Shown in pieces: positions 56,096 to 64,000 of a DNA stretch of 64,000 bases. The stretch's first letter is position 1, and each line of letters opens with the position of its first letter. Source of the stretch: Phycisphaeraceae bacterium (GTDB lineage: Bacteria; Planctomycetota; Phycisphaerae; Phycisphaerales; Phycisphaeraceae). The position numbers were made by a program, and so were the translations under genes. The stretch is from the NCBI GenBank assembly GCA_020851735.1, contig JADZCD010000066.1, positions 1 to 64,000 on the forward strand. The letters run 5' to 3'. The notes below the pieces were generated by a model, which was given only the letters and a program-made list of their open reading frames with translations, ran no database searches and was not told where the DNA came from.

Positions 56096-58942
56096 TTACT
56101 CGATCTGTACCGCCACCGCCTTATAGACGGTGTTCCCCAGCGCGTCGCTCACCCGCAGGGTGATCACGTGGGGGCCAAGGTCAAGATCCTTAATGCTAAC
56201 ATTCACCTTCTCTTCTGTCGAGTCGTAGATTAGATCCGCCGCCGTTAAGGGGTTCCATTCCTCAGCCGAGTCCACCACGTAATGGGCTGCCTCGACGTTG
56301 CTTAGCTCATCGTGCACCCTGGCTTCCACCGCCACGGTGCGCCCCCTGACCGTCGCCTTGATCTCATCGACCAGCGGCGCGGTATTGTCCACCGTCACCG
56401 GGTCGCTTAAGTGGCTGTCCGCCAGGGCCATGCTCGGCGCGTTGTCCGGGCTGTCGCTGGCCGTCACCCGCAGCAGATACCGCCCGTCCGGAGCCTTGCG
56501 GGTGTCCCATTCGTATTCGTTGGCGTCCAGGTCCTTGGCCACCGTCAGCCACTTGTCGCTTAGGGCTGACTTATATTCCACCTTGTAGCGCAATTGGTCG
56601 TCGTTGGCGTCCGTGGCTTCCCATTCGATCTTGAGCATGCTCTTGGCCTTAGGCTCGTCCTCCGATCCCCCCCCGCGGCTGCCGCGCGAGCCTTGGTCGC
56701 CGTAGCTGGTCGTCACCGACTGAATCTTCGGCCGCAGGTTCGGCAAGGTGTAGGTGATGTTCACCTTTTCCACGTCGCCCACGGCCTCCCCGTCGCCTTC
56801 CAGGGTGAGCCGATACTGCAAAAATCTCGCCGGCGGGCTGGCGATCACAATCCCGCGCGGCCCCAGCGGATCGATCTTTTCGTCGTGCCCAAACTCCGTC
56901 GCCTCCGCCCAGCTCGACCAGGCCGGGTCTTTTTCGTCTTCCACGTTGCCGCTGCGCGTCTCCACCCGCAGCTTCGTGCCGGCCGGCAGATTCGCCACCA
57001 CGTCCAATCGGCCCCACAAGCTCACCTGCCCGGCATCCTGCACCTGGCTGGTATAAGTGCCTTCCGTCGCAAATTGGCCTTCCAGTTCCACCAGCCGGGC
57101 GGGATTGGATACCCCCAGCAGCATCGTGCCGCCGGTCTTGCCCCCGTCGCCCGGCAACAGCGCGCAGATCTGCTGCGATTCCAAGTCCGCCAGGACCGCG
57201 GTCTCGCCCGTCTCCGGGTCCACGCGGTAAATCTGTCCGTCGTTGCCCGTGGCCGCCAGCAAAGGCGTATAGAGCCCGCTGTTCAGCCTGGTTTCATAAA
57301 GCCGCAGAATCATCACCGTCTCGCGGAAGATCTCCGTCACCACGCCGTCCGGGTTGATGCGGTAGATCGCGTTGCCTTCCTTGCCTTCCTGCCCCTGCGT
57401 CGGCCGTCGCGGCCCGGCGCCGGGCATCGGCCGGCTCGGCCCGCGCATGGAGCCCCGCCGCCGGGTCGGCTGGTCCGCCAGCGACCCGCCTTTGCGCGCC
57501 TTTTCCAGCCGGTTGCGAATCTCTTCCCGCAGTTGATCCCGCTGCTCCCGGCTCGGCTCAGCCGCGGCTGGCTCGGTGTCTTGAGCCTTTTCCTCTACCT
57601 GCTCCTGGGCCGGCGAAGCTTCCTGTTCCTTCTTTTCCTTGTCTTTCTCCTGGTCAACCGACACCGGCCCGTTGGCTGCGGGAGCCTGGGGGTTGTCCTG
57701 CGGGCTTTCCAGGGCTTGTTCTAAGTCCGCGGTATCCACCGGCAGCGATTCTGCGTTGGCCGTCTCCTCTTCCTTCGCCGCGTCCGGCTGATCCTGGTGT
57801 GGATTGAGCATCTCCAGCCGCGGTTCGGGCCGACCCGATTCCTGTGCGCGCGGGCCTTCGAGCCTTTCCGGGCGAGCCTGGTTCGCGTCCGCCGTGCCCG
57901 CGAACACCGTGCCGTCCTCGCGCACCAGAAGCGCCCCGATTTCAGGCTCCGACGCGTCGAAAAGCACAAAGGGCGTGTATTCCCCGCTGCCCTGCGGCGT
58001 TAACCGATAGATCAGCCCCTCGCCGTCCGTGCCCGCGTAAATCCGCCCTTGCCCGTCCTTGCCGATGGAAAGCAGGTTCGCCTGGCGCGTGTCCAAAATT
58101 CGACGAACCTTCGCTCCGCTGGCGCCAGCCGCCGCGCCGGGTTCAGCAAGATCCACCTCATACAGCTCGCCTTCGCTGCCGGTGGCTACGAAAATCTTCT
58201 TTCCATCCACGAGCAGATCCCAGACATAGCGCACGCCCGTGCTGCCGGGCTCGGTTTCCGCCGAGGGCTGGCTTTCGCTGCCGGACTCGGTTTCGGCCGC
58301 TTGTTCTTTGTCCCGCGACGGCTCGGATGTCACCGTGTCGGGCATCGCCCCGCGATCCACTGGTTGCGACGAACTTTCCCCCTCGGCATCGCCGGATTTC
58401 TCTTTGTCCTGAGCTTCACTTTCCCCCGCCCCCGGAAGTTCCCCCGCCCCCGGAAGTGCCTCCGGAAGCGCCTCCGGAAGCGCCGCCAAGTCCTTTAGTT
58501 TCCCATCCTCCAGCACCGCCAGGCGGCTGCGCTGCCCGCTGATGCCCACCAGCAGTTTGGTTTCCCAAGTATCCAGGCAGAAGATCTGCTCGCCCTCTAA
58601 ACTGGCGATTTCCTCAAACGTTTCGCCCTGCCGTTTGAACAATTTGCCTTCCGGCCCCGTGGCCACATAGACCACTCCCTCAGGCCCGCGCTCTAAGTCA
58701 TACACCACCGTCACGCCCTCGGGCATATCCGGGCCCAGCTTCGTGGCCTGCGCCAGCTTCAGTTGCCCTAAGTTGTTGACCACCACGTTCTGGAAGTCGC
58801 CGTCCTTAAAGTCCGCCTCCGTGGTGTGCGTCCAGCTCTTGGGCTTAACCCCCCAGGCCGTCTGCACCGCCGCCAACACCACCGCCCCGACCAGCACCGT
58901 CCGAATCGCCGTGGTTCTACGCATTGTTTTGCACGCTTTCAT
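56096..58942 (-). CDS. large secreted beta-propeller-like protein of unknown function
   Basis: About 948 residues. A signal peptide (AIRTVLVGAVVLAAVQTAWG) is followed by alternating short repeats of the form VVYVATGPEGKLFK, KIFVATGSEGELYEVD, RIYAGTDGEGLIYRLT, TVFAGTADANQ and GQIYRVDPETGE, each a propeller-like blade strand. Long Glu/Gln/Pro-rich linkers interrupt them, and C-terminal Ig/FN3-like domains follow (WEATDANDDQLRYKVEYKS, DNTAPLVDEIKATVRGRTVAVEARV). Part of a linker (ALPEALPEALPGAGELPGAG) is encoded by GGAAG/C-run units in multiples of three. ATG 58942 is used; ATG 58924 is also possible. It follows the S55 peptidase gene by 124 bases. Confidence 0.78.
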   Translation of the reverse strand: MKACKTMRRTTAIRTVLVGAVVLAAVQTAWGVKPKSWTHTTEADFKDGDFQNVVVNNLGQLKLAQATKLGPDMPEGVTVVYDLERGPEGVVYVATGPEGKLFKRQGETFEEIASLEGEQIFCLDTWETKLLVGISGQRSRLAVLEDGKLKDLAALPEALPEALPGAGELPGAGESEAQDKEKSGDAEGESSSQPVDRGAMPDTVTSEPSRDKEQAAETESGSESQPSAETEPGSTGVRYVWDLLVDGKKIFVATGSEGELYEVDLAEPGAAAGASGAKVRRILDTRQANLLSIGKDGQGRIYAGTDGEGLIYRLTPQGSGEYTPFVLFDASEPEIGALLVREDGTVFAGTADANQARPERLEGPRAQESGRPEPRLEMLNPHQDQPDAAKEEETANAESLPVDTADLEQALESPQDNPQAPAANGPVSVDQEKDKEKKEQEASPAQEQVEEKAQDTEPAAAEPSREQRDQLREEIRNRLEKARKGGSLADQPTRRRGSMRGPSRPMPGAGPRRPTQGQEGKEGNAIYRINPDGVVTEIFRETVMILRLYETRLNSGLYTPLLAATGNDGQIYRVDPETGETAVLADLESQQICALLPGDGGKTGGTMLLGVSNPARLVELEGQFATEGTYTSQVQDAGQVSLWGRLDVVANLPAGTKLRVETRSGNVEDEKDPAWSSWAEATEFGHDEKIDPLGPRGIVIASPPARFLQYRLTLEGDGEAVGDVEKVNITYTLPNLRPKIQSVTTSYGDQGSRGSRGGGSEDEPKAKSMLKIEWEATDANDDQLRYKVEYKSALSDKWLTVAKDLDANEYEWDTRKAPDGRYLLRVTASDSPDNAPSMALADSHLSDPVTVDNTAPLVDEIKATVRGRTVAVEARVHDELSNVEAAHYVVDSAEEWNPLTAADLIYDSTEEKVNVSIKDLDLGPHVITLRVSDALGNTVYKAVAVQIE
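58427..58486. repeat. GGAAG/C-run repeat inside the propeller gene
   Basis: Four to five units, steps 18, 12 and 12 bases, translated as Leu-Pro-Glu/Gly-Ala on the minus strand. Confidence 0.92.
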
Positions 58943-59066
58943 GGGCCTTGTTCCGGTGATTGTCCGACGTATTCCCCGCCGGGCCGGGGCGGTCCGACCC
59001 GCGGCTGGCGTCCCCGCGGACTTTCGTCCCCTCCAACCCCAGCCTTTAACTACCCGCCCGTCGTGT

Positions 59067-61148
59067 TCACTTCGGCGAACTCTCCGTGTCGTTCGTTTTG
59101 TATTTTTGATGTCGCTTGACGTTGAGCATGAAATACTGCTCGCCGGCCACCACGCCCGCGGCGGGCTCAACCTTGACGATCAATTCCGCGCACGGCAGGG
59201 CATAACTGTGCGTCGGCGATGCCAGCATGGCCGCCCGGCTGGAGGGCAATTGCGGCAGCTCCGTTCGCCCCACCGCCAGCCCCGCGGCCGGCTTGCGCAG
59301 GATCACGTAGAGCGCGTCGCTTCGGATTTCGGAAATGACCCGCAGCGTCGCCAGCAGATCCTCCAGGCTGCTGATGTCCGCCAGGTAGGGCCGGGATTCC
59401 AGCACGTGATTCAGATACTGGTCCGCCCCGCAGAGGATCAGCGGATATTCGCCTTCCTCCAGCGTGTCGGGAATTTTCAGCCGCAACGTCCGCTCTTGAA
59501 CCTGCCCCTTGTATGCCTGCGTCTTCACGGTAAGGCGCACGTCCTGGCCCTGCTCGGGCTCGAGCGTATCCACCGCCGCGTCCGTGAGCATGATCAGCTG
59601 CACCTGCTCCGTCGCGTCCAGACGCACATCCACCGCTTCCAGCCGGCATTCGCGGTAGGGATTGTTGCTGAGCATTTCCAGGAGCGGAAAAAGCTCCATC
59701 GCGATCGCCATGTCCGAGCCCATCGGCATCACCGCGTTTAAGCTCAGCGGCGGCTGATCCTCAAAGCGCAGCGTCCCCGACAAGCGCAGCGTGTTTTCCG
59801 TCGGCAGATTCTGCGTCGCCCCCAGACTCATCATGAGGGCGGAAATCACTACTTGGCTGGTGAACTTCGGATGCTGCACCGCCTGATAGTGATACACGCG
59901 GGCCGGCTGGCCCTGCAGATTCACCGCCACCTGGATCGGAATCGTCTGGTAGCGCAGCCCCGGACTGCCGATCACCGCCGAGTTTTCGTCGCGTCCGAGC
60001 GTGCCTAAGATCCGCCCGCTGCCGCCGAGTTTGAAGCTGGAAACCACGTTGGGCTGCACAAAATGCACGAATCCCCCCGCCATCGGCACGTCGATCTTGC
60101 CCTCGCCCGTGAACGCATGCCCGAACCCCAGCACCTGCCCGTTGGGCAGTACGTCCGTCACCGTGCCCACCGCCGCCAATTCCTTGTCACCCCACAACAA
60201 CGGCACGCTCAGCACGCTGCCGGGGGATATTGTGATCTGGTCCGGATCGATCTCCACCGGCGGTTTGCCCGCCACCATATTTCCCCCCGAGCCCCCAGCC
60301 ACCGGCATCACCCCCAGCGGCGACCATAGCTGCCGACACCATTCGGGCACGTTCGCCAGAGGCAACATCAACGGCAGCAAAAGGGCCTTGGATGCGCCTG
60401 CTTCCTGTCCCCCCGCGACCTCAGCTTCCGCCAGGCTCTGGGGCATCAGCTCCGCGATGGCCTTCGCTCGCCAACTCTGCCAGGCCGGGACATTCGCCCG
60501 CCGGCCCGCCCCCAGCAACGCCCTGGTCGCCGGCAGCCCGACCCCGCGCGCCGGCACGCGCGCGCCGTCAGGATCGCGGGCGGTTTTTTCGTCTCTATTT
60601 TCCCTCGTCGCCACATCCCGCATCTGCTCGATCGGCTGCACGCCCGCGTAGCACGTGTCTTGGCGCGACAGGGAGTAGCCGAACGCAAACGCGCCCGCCA
60701 GCCGCCCGCCCTCGCCCAACTTTCCTTCCTGCCCCAATTCCCAAAGATAGATCGGCGACCCGCTCATCCCCGACACCGGGCCCGAGTGCCGCATGCGCTC
60801 ATCCGTGCACCGGATCCAGATCGCCCCCTTGCCGGGCTCAAAATCCCGCATCACGCTGGTGACTTCCACCGCGAACGATTCGATCTTCGTTCCCTCAAAC
60901 ACCGTCAGCCCGTATCCCTTCATGCCGATCCGCACGTCGTCGAACTTGATGATCGGCGTCGCTTGCACCGGAATCACCACGCCCGCCGGGCCGTCCGCCG
61001 GCTTGGCCGGGCCGCTTTCCGCCACCGCTGCCCCGCTGCTTTCCGTCGCCGCCCCGGCCGACGACTCCGCCCCGCAGCCGGGAAAAATCAGCCCGCTTTG
61101 CAAGCCGATGAAACCTACGCAAAAAGCGATAAGGCGGATGCGATTCAT
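59067..61148 (-). CDS. SpoIVB-type (S55) serine peptidase domain protein, exported
   Basis: About 693 residues. A hydrophobic leader ends IFPGC (Cys25), a poor lipobox, so lipidation is uncertain. The S55 domain is clear: VRIGMKGYGLTVFEGTKIESFAVEVTSVM (72-100), then RHSGPVSGMSGSPIYL with His121 and Ser131 as the likely catalytic pair. The 400-residue remainder (GFGHAFTGEGKIDVPMAGGFVHFV, a final FEDQPPLSLNAVMP domain) is much longer than Bacillus SpoIVB. S55 peptidases cleave envelope signalling proteins in sporulation; this organism should not sporulate, so the role differs. It is probably cotranscribed with the propeller protein. Confidence 0.85.
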   Translation of the reverse strand: MNRIRLIAFCVGFIGLQSGLIFPGCGAESSAGAATESSGAAVAESGPAKPADGPAGVVIPVQATPIIKFDDVRIGMKGYGLTVFEGTKIESFAVEVTSVMRDFEPGKGAIWIRCTDERMRHSGPVSGMSGSPIYLWELGQEGKLGEGGRLAGAFAFGYSLSRQDTCYAGVQPIEQMRDVATRENRDEKTARDPDGARVPARGVGLPATRALLGAGRRANVPAWQSWRAKAIAELMPQSLAEAEVAGGQEAGASKALLLPLMLPLANVPEWCRQLWSPLGVMPVAGGSGGNMVAGKPPVEIDPDQITISPGSVLSVPLLWGDKELAAVGTVTDVLPNGQVLGFGHAFTGEGKIDVPMAGGFVHFVQPNVVSSFKLGGSGRILGTLGRDENSAVIGSPGLRYQTIPIQVAVNLQGQPARVYHYQAVQHPKFTSQVVISALMMSLGATQNLPTENTLRLSGTLRFEDQPPLSLNAVMPMGSDMAIAMELFPLLEMLSNNPYRECRLEAVDVRLDATEQVQLIMLTDAAVDTLEPEQGQDVRLTVKTQAYKGQVQERTLRLKIPDTLEEGEYPLILCGADQYLNHVLESRPYLADISSLEDLLATLRVISEIRSDALYVILRKPAAGLAVGRTELPQLPSSRAAMLASPTHSYALPCAELIVKVEPAAGVVAGEQYFMLNVKRHQKYKTNDTESSPK

Positions 61149-61424
61149 CGCCGAAGCGTAACCCATGCCCAGATGATTGACAACTGCTTTCTACCTCGTG
61201 ATACTTCAAGAGTTGTTGTGGTTTAGAGCGGTCGATCGACCATCATCCTGCGTGGGCTGTGAAACACCAAACGCGGAATTCGTCTGCTGGCCTGCCACGG
61301 TTCGTCTCCACCGTGAAGATGGTTCGCGTGTCGACCGCCCCGCCGACTTTTTCTTGCCGGTTCGTCCCCTTCGGTCGCACCTGTTCCTGTCGCCTGCCCG
61401 GCCGGCCGTGAGCGGAATTTTTTT
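61149..61424. other. non-coding gap between the S55 gene and rnc
   Basis: 276 bases with the divergent promoters expected. Three GGTTCG-containing inverted segments (about 61298-61320, 61321-61340, 61360-61375), for example CACGGT-8-ACCGTG, are visible. No gene is seen. Confidence 0.45.
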
Positions 61425-62180
61425 ATGCTCGAAAGAGCGCAAAACCTCATTGGCTACCAGTTCCAAGCCCCTGAGCTTCTAAGCGAAGCTCTCACCCACG
61501 CCTCCATCGCCGGCCATCGCCTGGACAGCAACGAACGCATGGAATTCCTAGGCGACGCCATCCTGGGCCTGGTCGTTTCCGATTGCCTCTTTCGCCTCTT
61601 CCCCGACTACCTCGAAGGCGAACTGACCAAGATCAAAAGCGCCGTCGTCAGCCGCAAGAGCTGCGCCCAGATCAGTCGCGCCCTGGATCTGCAGTCCATG
61701 CTCAGCTTAGGCAAAGGCATGAGCGGCCGCGCGGAAGTGCCCAGCAGCGTCGCCGCCGCCGTCTTTGAGTCCATCATCGCCGCCATCTATCTCGACGGCG
61801 GCATCGACCCCGCCCGCCAGTTCATCCTCCGCCACATTCAGCCCGTGATTGACGAGATCGCCAGCTCCGCCCACCAGCACAACTTCAAAAGTCTCCTCCA
61901 GCAGCACGCCCAGCGAAACCTGCCTGCCAGTCCCTCCTATGTCCTGCTGGACGAAAAGGGCCCGGATCATTCCAAGTGCTTTGAAGTCTGCGTCGAGATC
62001 AACGGCCACCGCTATTCCTCCGCCTGGGCAGCCTCCAAAAAAGAAGCCGAGCAGAAAGCAGCCCTGCTGGCCTTAGAGGAACTTCACGTGGTTCAGATTG
62101 AGCCCGATGGCCAGATTCGTCTGGTGGCTGAGGAAACGTCCCTGCCCCAAAATTCCTCTCCCCAGATCGACCCTAAGTAA
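61425..62180 (+). CDS. rnc: ribonuclease III
   Basis: Double-strand-specific endoribonuclease for rRNA and mRNA processing. The signature NERMEFLGDAILGL is at 36-49 with catalytic Glu40 and Asp44; VFESIIAAIYLDGG follows near 113-126, and a C-terminal dsRNA-binding domain (FKSLLQQHAQRNLPASPSYVLLDEKGPDHSKCFEVCVEINGH, then SKKEAEQKAALLALEEL) completes it. 251 residues. Codons here favour C-ending forms over the G-ending forms of earlier genes. Confidence 0.96.
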   Translation: MLERAQNLIGYQFQAPELLSEALTHASIAGHRLDSNERMEFLGDAILGLVVSDCLFRLFPDYLEGELTKIKSAVVSRKSCAQISRALDLQSMLSLGKGMSGRAEVPSSVAAAVFESIIAAIYLDGGIDPARQFILRHIQPVIDEIASSAHQHNFKSLLQQHAQRNLPASPSYVLLDEKGPDHSKCFEVCVEINGHRYSSAWAASKKEAEQKAALLALEELHVVQIEPDGQIRLVAEETSLPQNSSPQIDPK

Positions 62181-62350
62181 CCTCCCCCGGATTCCCCCTG
62201 GTTCCCTCGTCTACCCCATTTTTCTTTATTGCGGTTCTCTGTCTGCGCTCCAATGGTCAGTTGGACTCCGCCGCTCAAGTTCAGGCGCCGCACATACACT
62301 CCAGTCATTGCCGGATGATCTGCCGCGGTGCCTGTTGAGTCCTCATGTTC

Positions 62351-62382
62351 AAATACAAAACCCCGCCATGACCCCCGGGGTT
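62351..62382 (-). terminator. terminator of the DUF2934 gene
   Basis: On the minus strand a 7-bp stem AACCCCG/CGGGGTT with a 10-base loop is followed by TTGTATTTG, 45 bases past the stop. Confidence 0.6.
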
Positions 62383-62426
62383 ATGACTTGTCATCAGCTT
62401 GGCAGACAAAAAATCAGCAGAAAACC

Positions 62427-62705
62427 TTACCGCCCGGAACGCAGCTCGCTGACAGCCTGAAGCCAGTTTTCCGCGTCTCTGCCGGCCGGCTTGCCTTTGG
62501 CCAACCAGATCATGTACGCCCGCTTGGCGATCTGATCATGGCTGAGCGTGATCTTCACTTCCGACGTTCCTCCGGCCGGGCGACTGCTGGCCGCGGGCGC
62601 GGGGGTGGCGGCCTTCACCGCCGCTTCAACCGCTTGCGCCGCAGGTGTTTTCGCGGGAGCCTTCTTCTTCGCCGCCGCTGCATTCGTCAGACTTTCTTTT
62701 GCCAT
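62427..62705 (-). CDS. DUF2934-domain small protein
   Basis: 92 residues. A Lys/Ala/Pro-rich basic start resembling a histone-H1 or linker tail is followed by the DUF2934 core, QIAKRAYMIWLAKGKPAGRDAENWLQAVSEL (about 58-88). The domain is found in many soil and planctomycete bacteria, often fused to stress-related domains; the function is not known. GAAAGGA lies 8 bases before ATG. It is a single gene. Confidence 0.85.
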   Translation of the reverse strand: MAKESLTNAAAAKKKAPAKTPAAQAVEAAVKAATPAPAASSRPAGGTSEVKITLSHDQIAKRAYMIWLAKGKPAGRDAENWLQAVSELRSGR

Positions 62706-62995
62706 CTGGAGATTCCTTTCTCTTAATAAACACTTGGCTTAACTCAAAGCGATCTTCCGGATAGGTTCACTTTGCCTGGGCCCTGCTTAACGTCTGTGTC
62801 CGATAAGATTACCCAAATCGTGCAATTTAACAAGTTCTCAAGCGTTTTTTCTTGCTCGGTGCCGTCTCTTTTCTCTGCCTGACCCAATGCAAACAGCGGG
62901 CCAGTTGCGCGCTTCGTTGATTGCTCTTCCCAGGGGCGTTTTGCCCGCCAATTTATTCCTCATCGCTTATCCGCTTGCCTGTCCGTTGGGCAACC
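62706..62995. other. non-coding gap between DUF2934 and bcp genes
   Basis: 290 bases, more A/T-rich than average (for example around 62810-62860), which fits a promoter region for the DUF2934 gene. No repeat of the families above and no gene is seen. Confidence 0.45.
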
Positions 62996-63505
62996 TCACG
63001 TCCCCTTGCGCCGGCGATCCAAATCCTCGATCACTTGCTCGGCATGACCGCTTACCTTCACCTTGTCCCAGCGCTTGGCCACTTTTCCCTGCGGATCAAT
63101 CAGATACGTGGTGCGCACGACTCCCATATAGATCTTGCCGTAATTCTTTTTTTCCTGCCACACGCCGTATTGACTGCAGACCTTGCGCTCTACGTCGGCC
63201 AGCAACATGAAGTTCAGGTTAAGTTTTTGCACAAACTTGTCGTGCGTGGCGGCCGCGTCCGGACTGATGCCGACCACCGTCGCCTGAAGCTTGTTCAGTA
63301 GGCTTTTTTGGTCGCGAAACTGGCACGCCTCATCCGTGCAGCCCGGCGTGTTGTCCTTGGGATAAAAATAAACAATCACCCAACCCCCTTTGGCATCCTT
63401 CAGCCGCCAAGGCTTGTCGTCCGCGCCCGGCAGTTCAAAAAGCGGGGCCGGTGATCCTTCCGCAATCAAATCGTGGGGTGCAATGGACTGGGTTTTCTGA
63501 TTCAT
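62996..63505 (-). CDS. bcp: thioredoxin-dependent thiol peroxidase (PrxQ/Bcp)
   Basis: Reduces hydrogen and organic peroxides. FYPKDNTPGCTDEACQFRD carries the peroxidatic Cys56 and resolving Cys61 (the C-x4-C of PrxQ). VVGISPDAAATHDKF, LLADVERKVCSQYGVW and RTTYLIDPQGKVAKRWDKVKVSGHAEQVI are conserved. 169 residues, cytoplasmic. It is divergent from gmd. Confidence 0.95.
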   Translation of the reverse strand: MNQKTQSIAPHDLIAEGSPAPLFELPGADDKPWRLKDAKGGWVIVYFYPKDNTPGCTDEACQFRDQKSLLNKLQATVVGISPDAAATHDKFVQKLNLNFMLLADVERKVCSQYGVWQEKKNYGKIYMGVVRTTYLIDPQGKVAKRWDKVKVSGHAEQVIEDLDRRRKGT

Positions 63506-63706
63506 TTTTGTTTGGCGCCTTAAAATCTCTTGGTGGCATCATTCTAGGCGTCTAAATGACACGCCAAATGAACTTTTCATTGTCCACTTCTGTATGCGCT
63601 AAGAAGTCCCATAACCGCCCGCGCCCTGCCCGGCATATCTACAACTGCACCCGGGAGCCGATATTCACCTCACTTGCATTCATTTTCATAAAGGCAGCCT
63701 AACCGC

Positions 63707-64000
63707 ATGAATCCCCGACGCGCCTTAATCACCGGCATCACCGGGCAGGATGGTTCCTATCTGACGGAATTCCTTCTCGGCAAGGGCTATGAAGTCCACG
63801 GTCTGATCCGCCGTTCCAGCTCCTTTAACACTTCCAGAATCAACCACGTCTATCGCGATCCCCACGAAGCCAGCGCCGGCCTGTTTCTGCATTATGCCGA
63901 CATGACCGATCCGATCTGCTTAAGCAACCTCATCCAGCACGTCAAACCCACCGAGGTCTACAACTTAGCCGCCCAAAGCCACGTGCGCGTCAGCTTTGAT
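63707..64000 (+). CDS. gmd: GDP-mannose 4,6-dehydratase, 5' part
   Basis: First 98 codons; the gene runs off the window. [20 protein letters not shown] is the NAD(P)-binding Rossmann start (TGxxGxxG), followed by [20 protein letters not shown] and [16 protein letters not shown], all diagnostic of GMD. It makes GDP-4-keto-6-deoxymannose, the precursor of GDP-fucose, GDP-rhamnose or GDP-perosamine, so another surface-sugar locus probably begins here. Confidence 0.95.
   Translation, partial: MNPRRALITGITGQDGSYLTEFLLGKGYEVHGLIRRSSSFNTSRINHVYRDPHEASAGLFLHYADMTDPICLSNLIQHVKPTEVYNLAAQSHVRVSFD

Overview
The window looks like part of the chromosome of a Planctomycetota bacterium, probably class Phycisphaerae. 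GC is high and the gene set is Gram-negative: Wza-type export lipoprotein, RsmH-FtsL-FtsI division cluster, lipoproteins. Normally clustered genes are scattered (lone nuoB, ilvN, gcvT, hslV, rpmH), and several secreted or paired proteins of unknown function resemble planctomycete-specific families. This assignment rests on gene content and sequence style; no rRNA is present.

Layout. 0.1-10.6 kb (minus strand): one probable exopolysaccharide operon, read from 10604 down to 138. It has an initiating sugar transferase, Wza-like exporter, chain-length protein, ExeA-type ATPase, BY-kinase, glycosyltransferase and two unknown envelope proteins, ending at a good terminator. This is the gene set usually found with exosortase (XrtA/PEP-CTERM) loci, but no exosortase lies in the window. 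10.9-20 kb: tRNA-Arg, pabB, a lone CheB-type esterase, a membrane phosphatase, tRNA-Leu(GAG), aspartokinase, an AEC permease and three unknown genes, two of them tandem paralogues. 20-29 kb: ubiX and ubiA, an Eis-like acetyltransferase, a double-ACT protein, DAHP synthase with an upstream attenuator, tRNA-Leu(TAG), a CpsB-like PHP phosphatase, cinA and folD. 29-37 kb: an unknown protein plus lipoprotein pair, ispH, a SulP transporter, a ROK kinase, a sigma-70 factor and gcvT. 37-42 kb: rsmH, LysM, ftsL and ftsI on the minus strand, then hslV and recN on plus. 44-54 kb: amidohydrolase, a low-GC membrane gene, nuoB, a hexapeptide acyltransferase plus FemAB-like protein, a histidine kinase, panD, a glycogen-synthase-like enzyme and ilvN. 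54-64 kb: tRNA-Leu(TAA), eno, rpmH, a large secreted propeller-like protein, an S55 peptidase, rnc, a DUF2934 protein, a Bcp peroxiredoxin and the start of gmd.

Two things stand out. First, DAHP synthase (aroF) is preceded by a short ORF whose peptide contains F-G-F-Y-G-F-Y-W-F, mutually exclusive hairpins and an intrinsic terminator: a full transcription attenuator sensing aromatic tRNA charging. Second, intergenic space is filled with several kinds of short repeats. A GGAAG/C-run repeat occurs at about 17 loci and also inside four genes, where its unit length is always a multiple of three. Tandem heptanucleotide arrays of unrelated sequence share a 7-bp period. Small hairpin families keep their loop and flanks while the stems change in a compensated way. 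No CRISPR array, insertion sequence, prophage or rRNA gene was seen.
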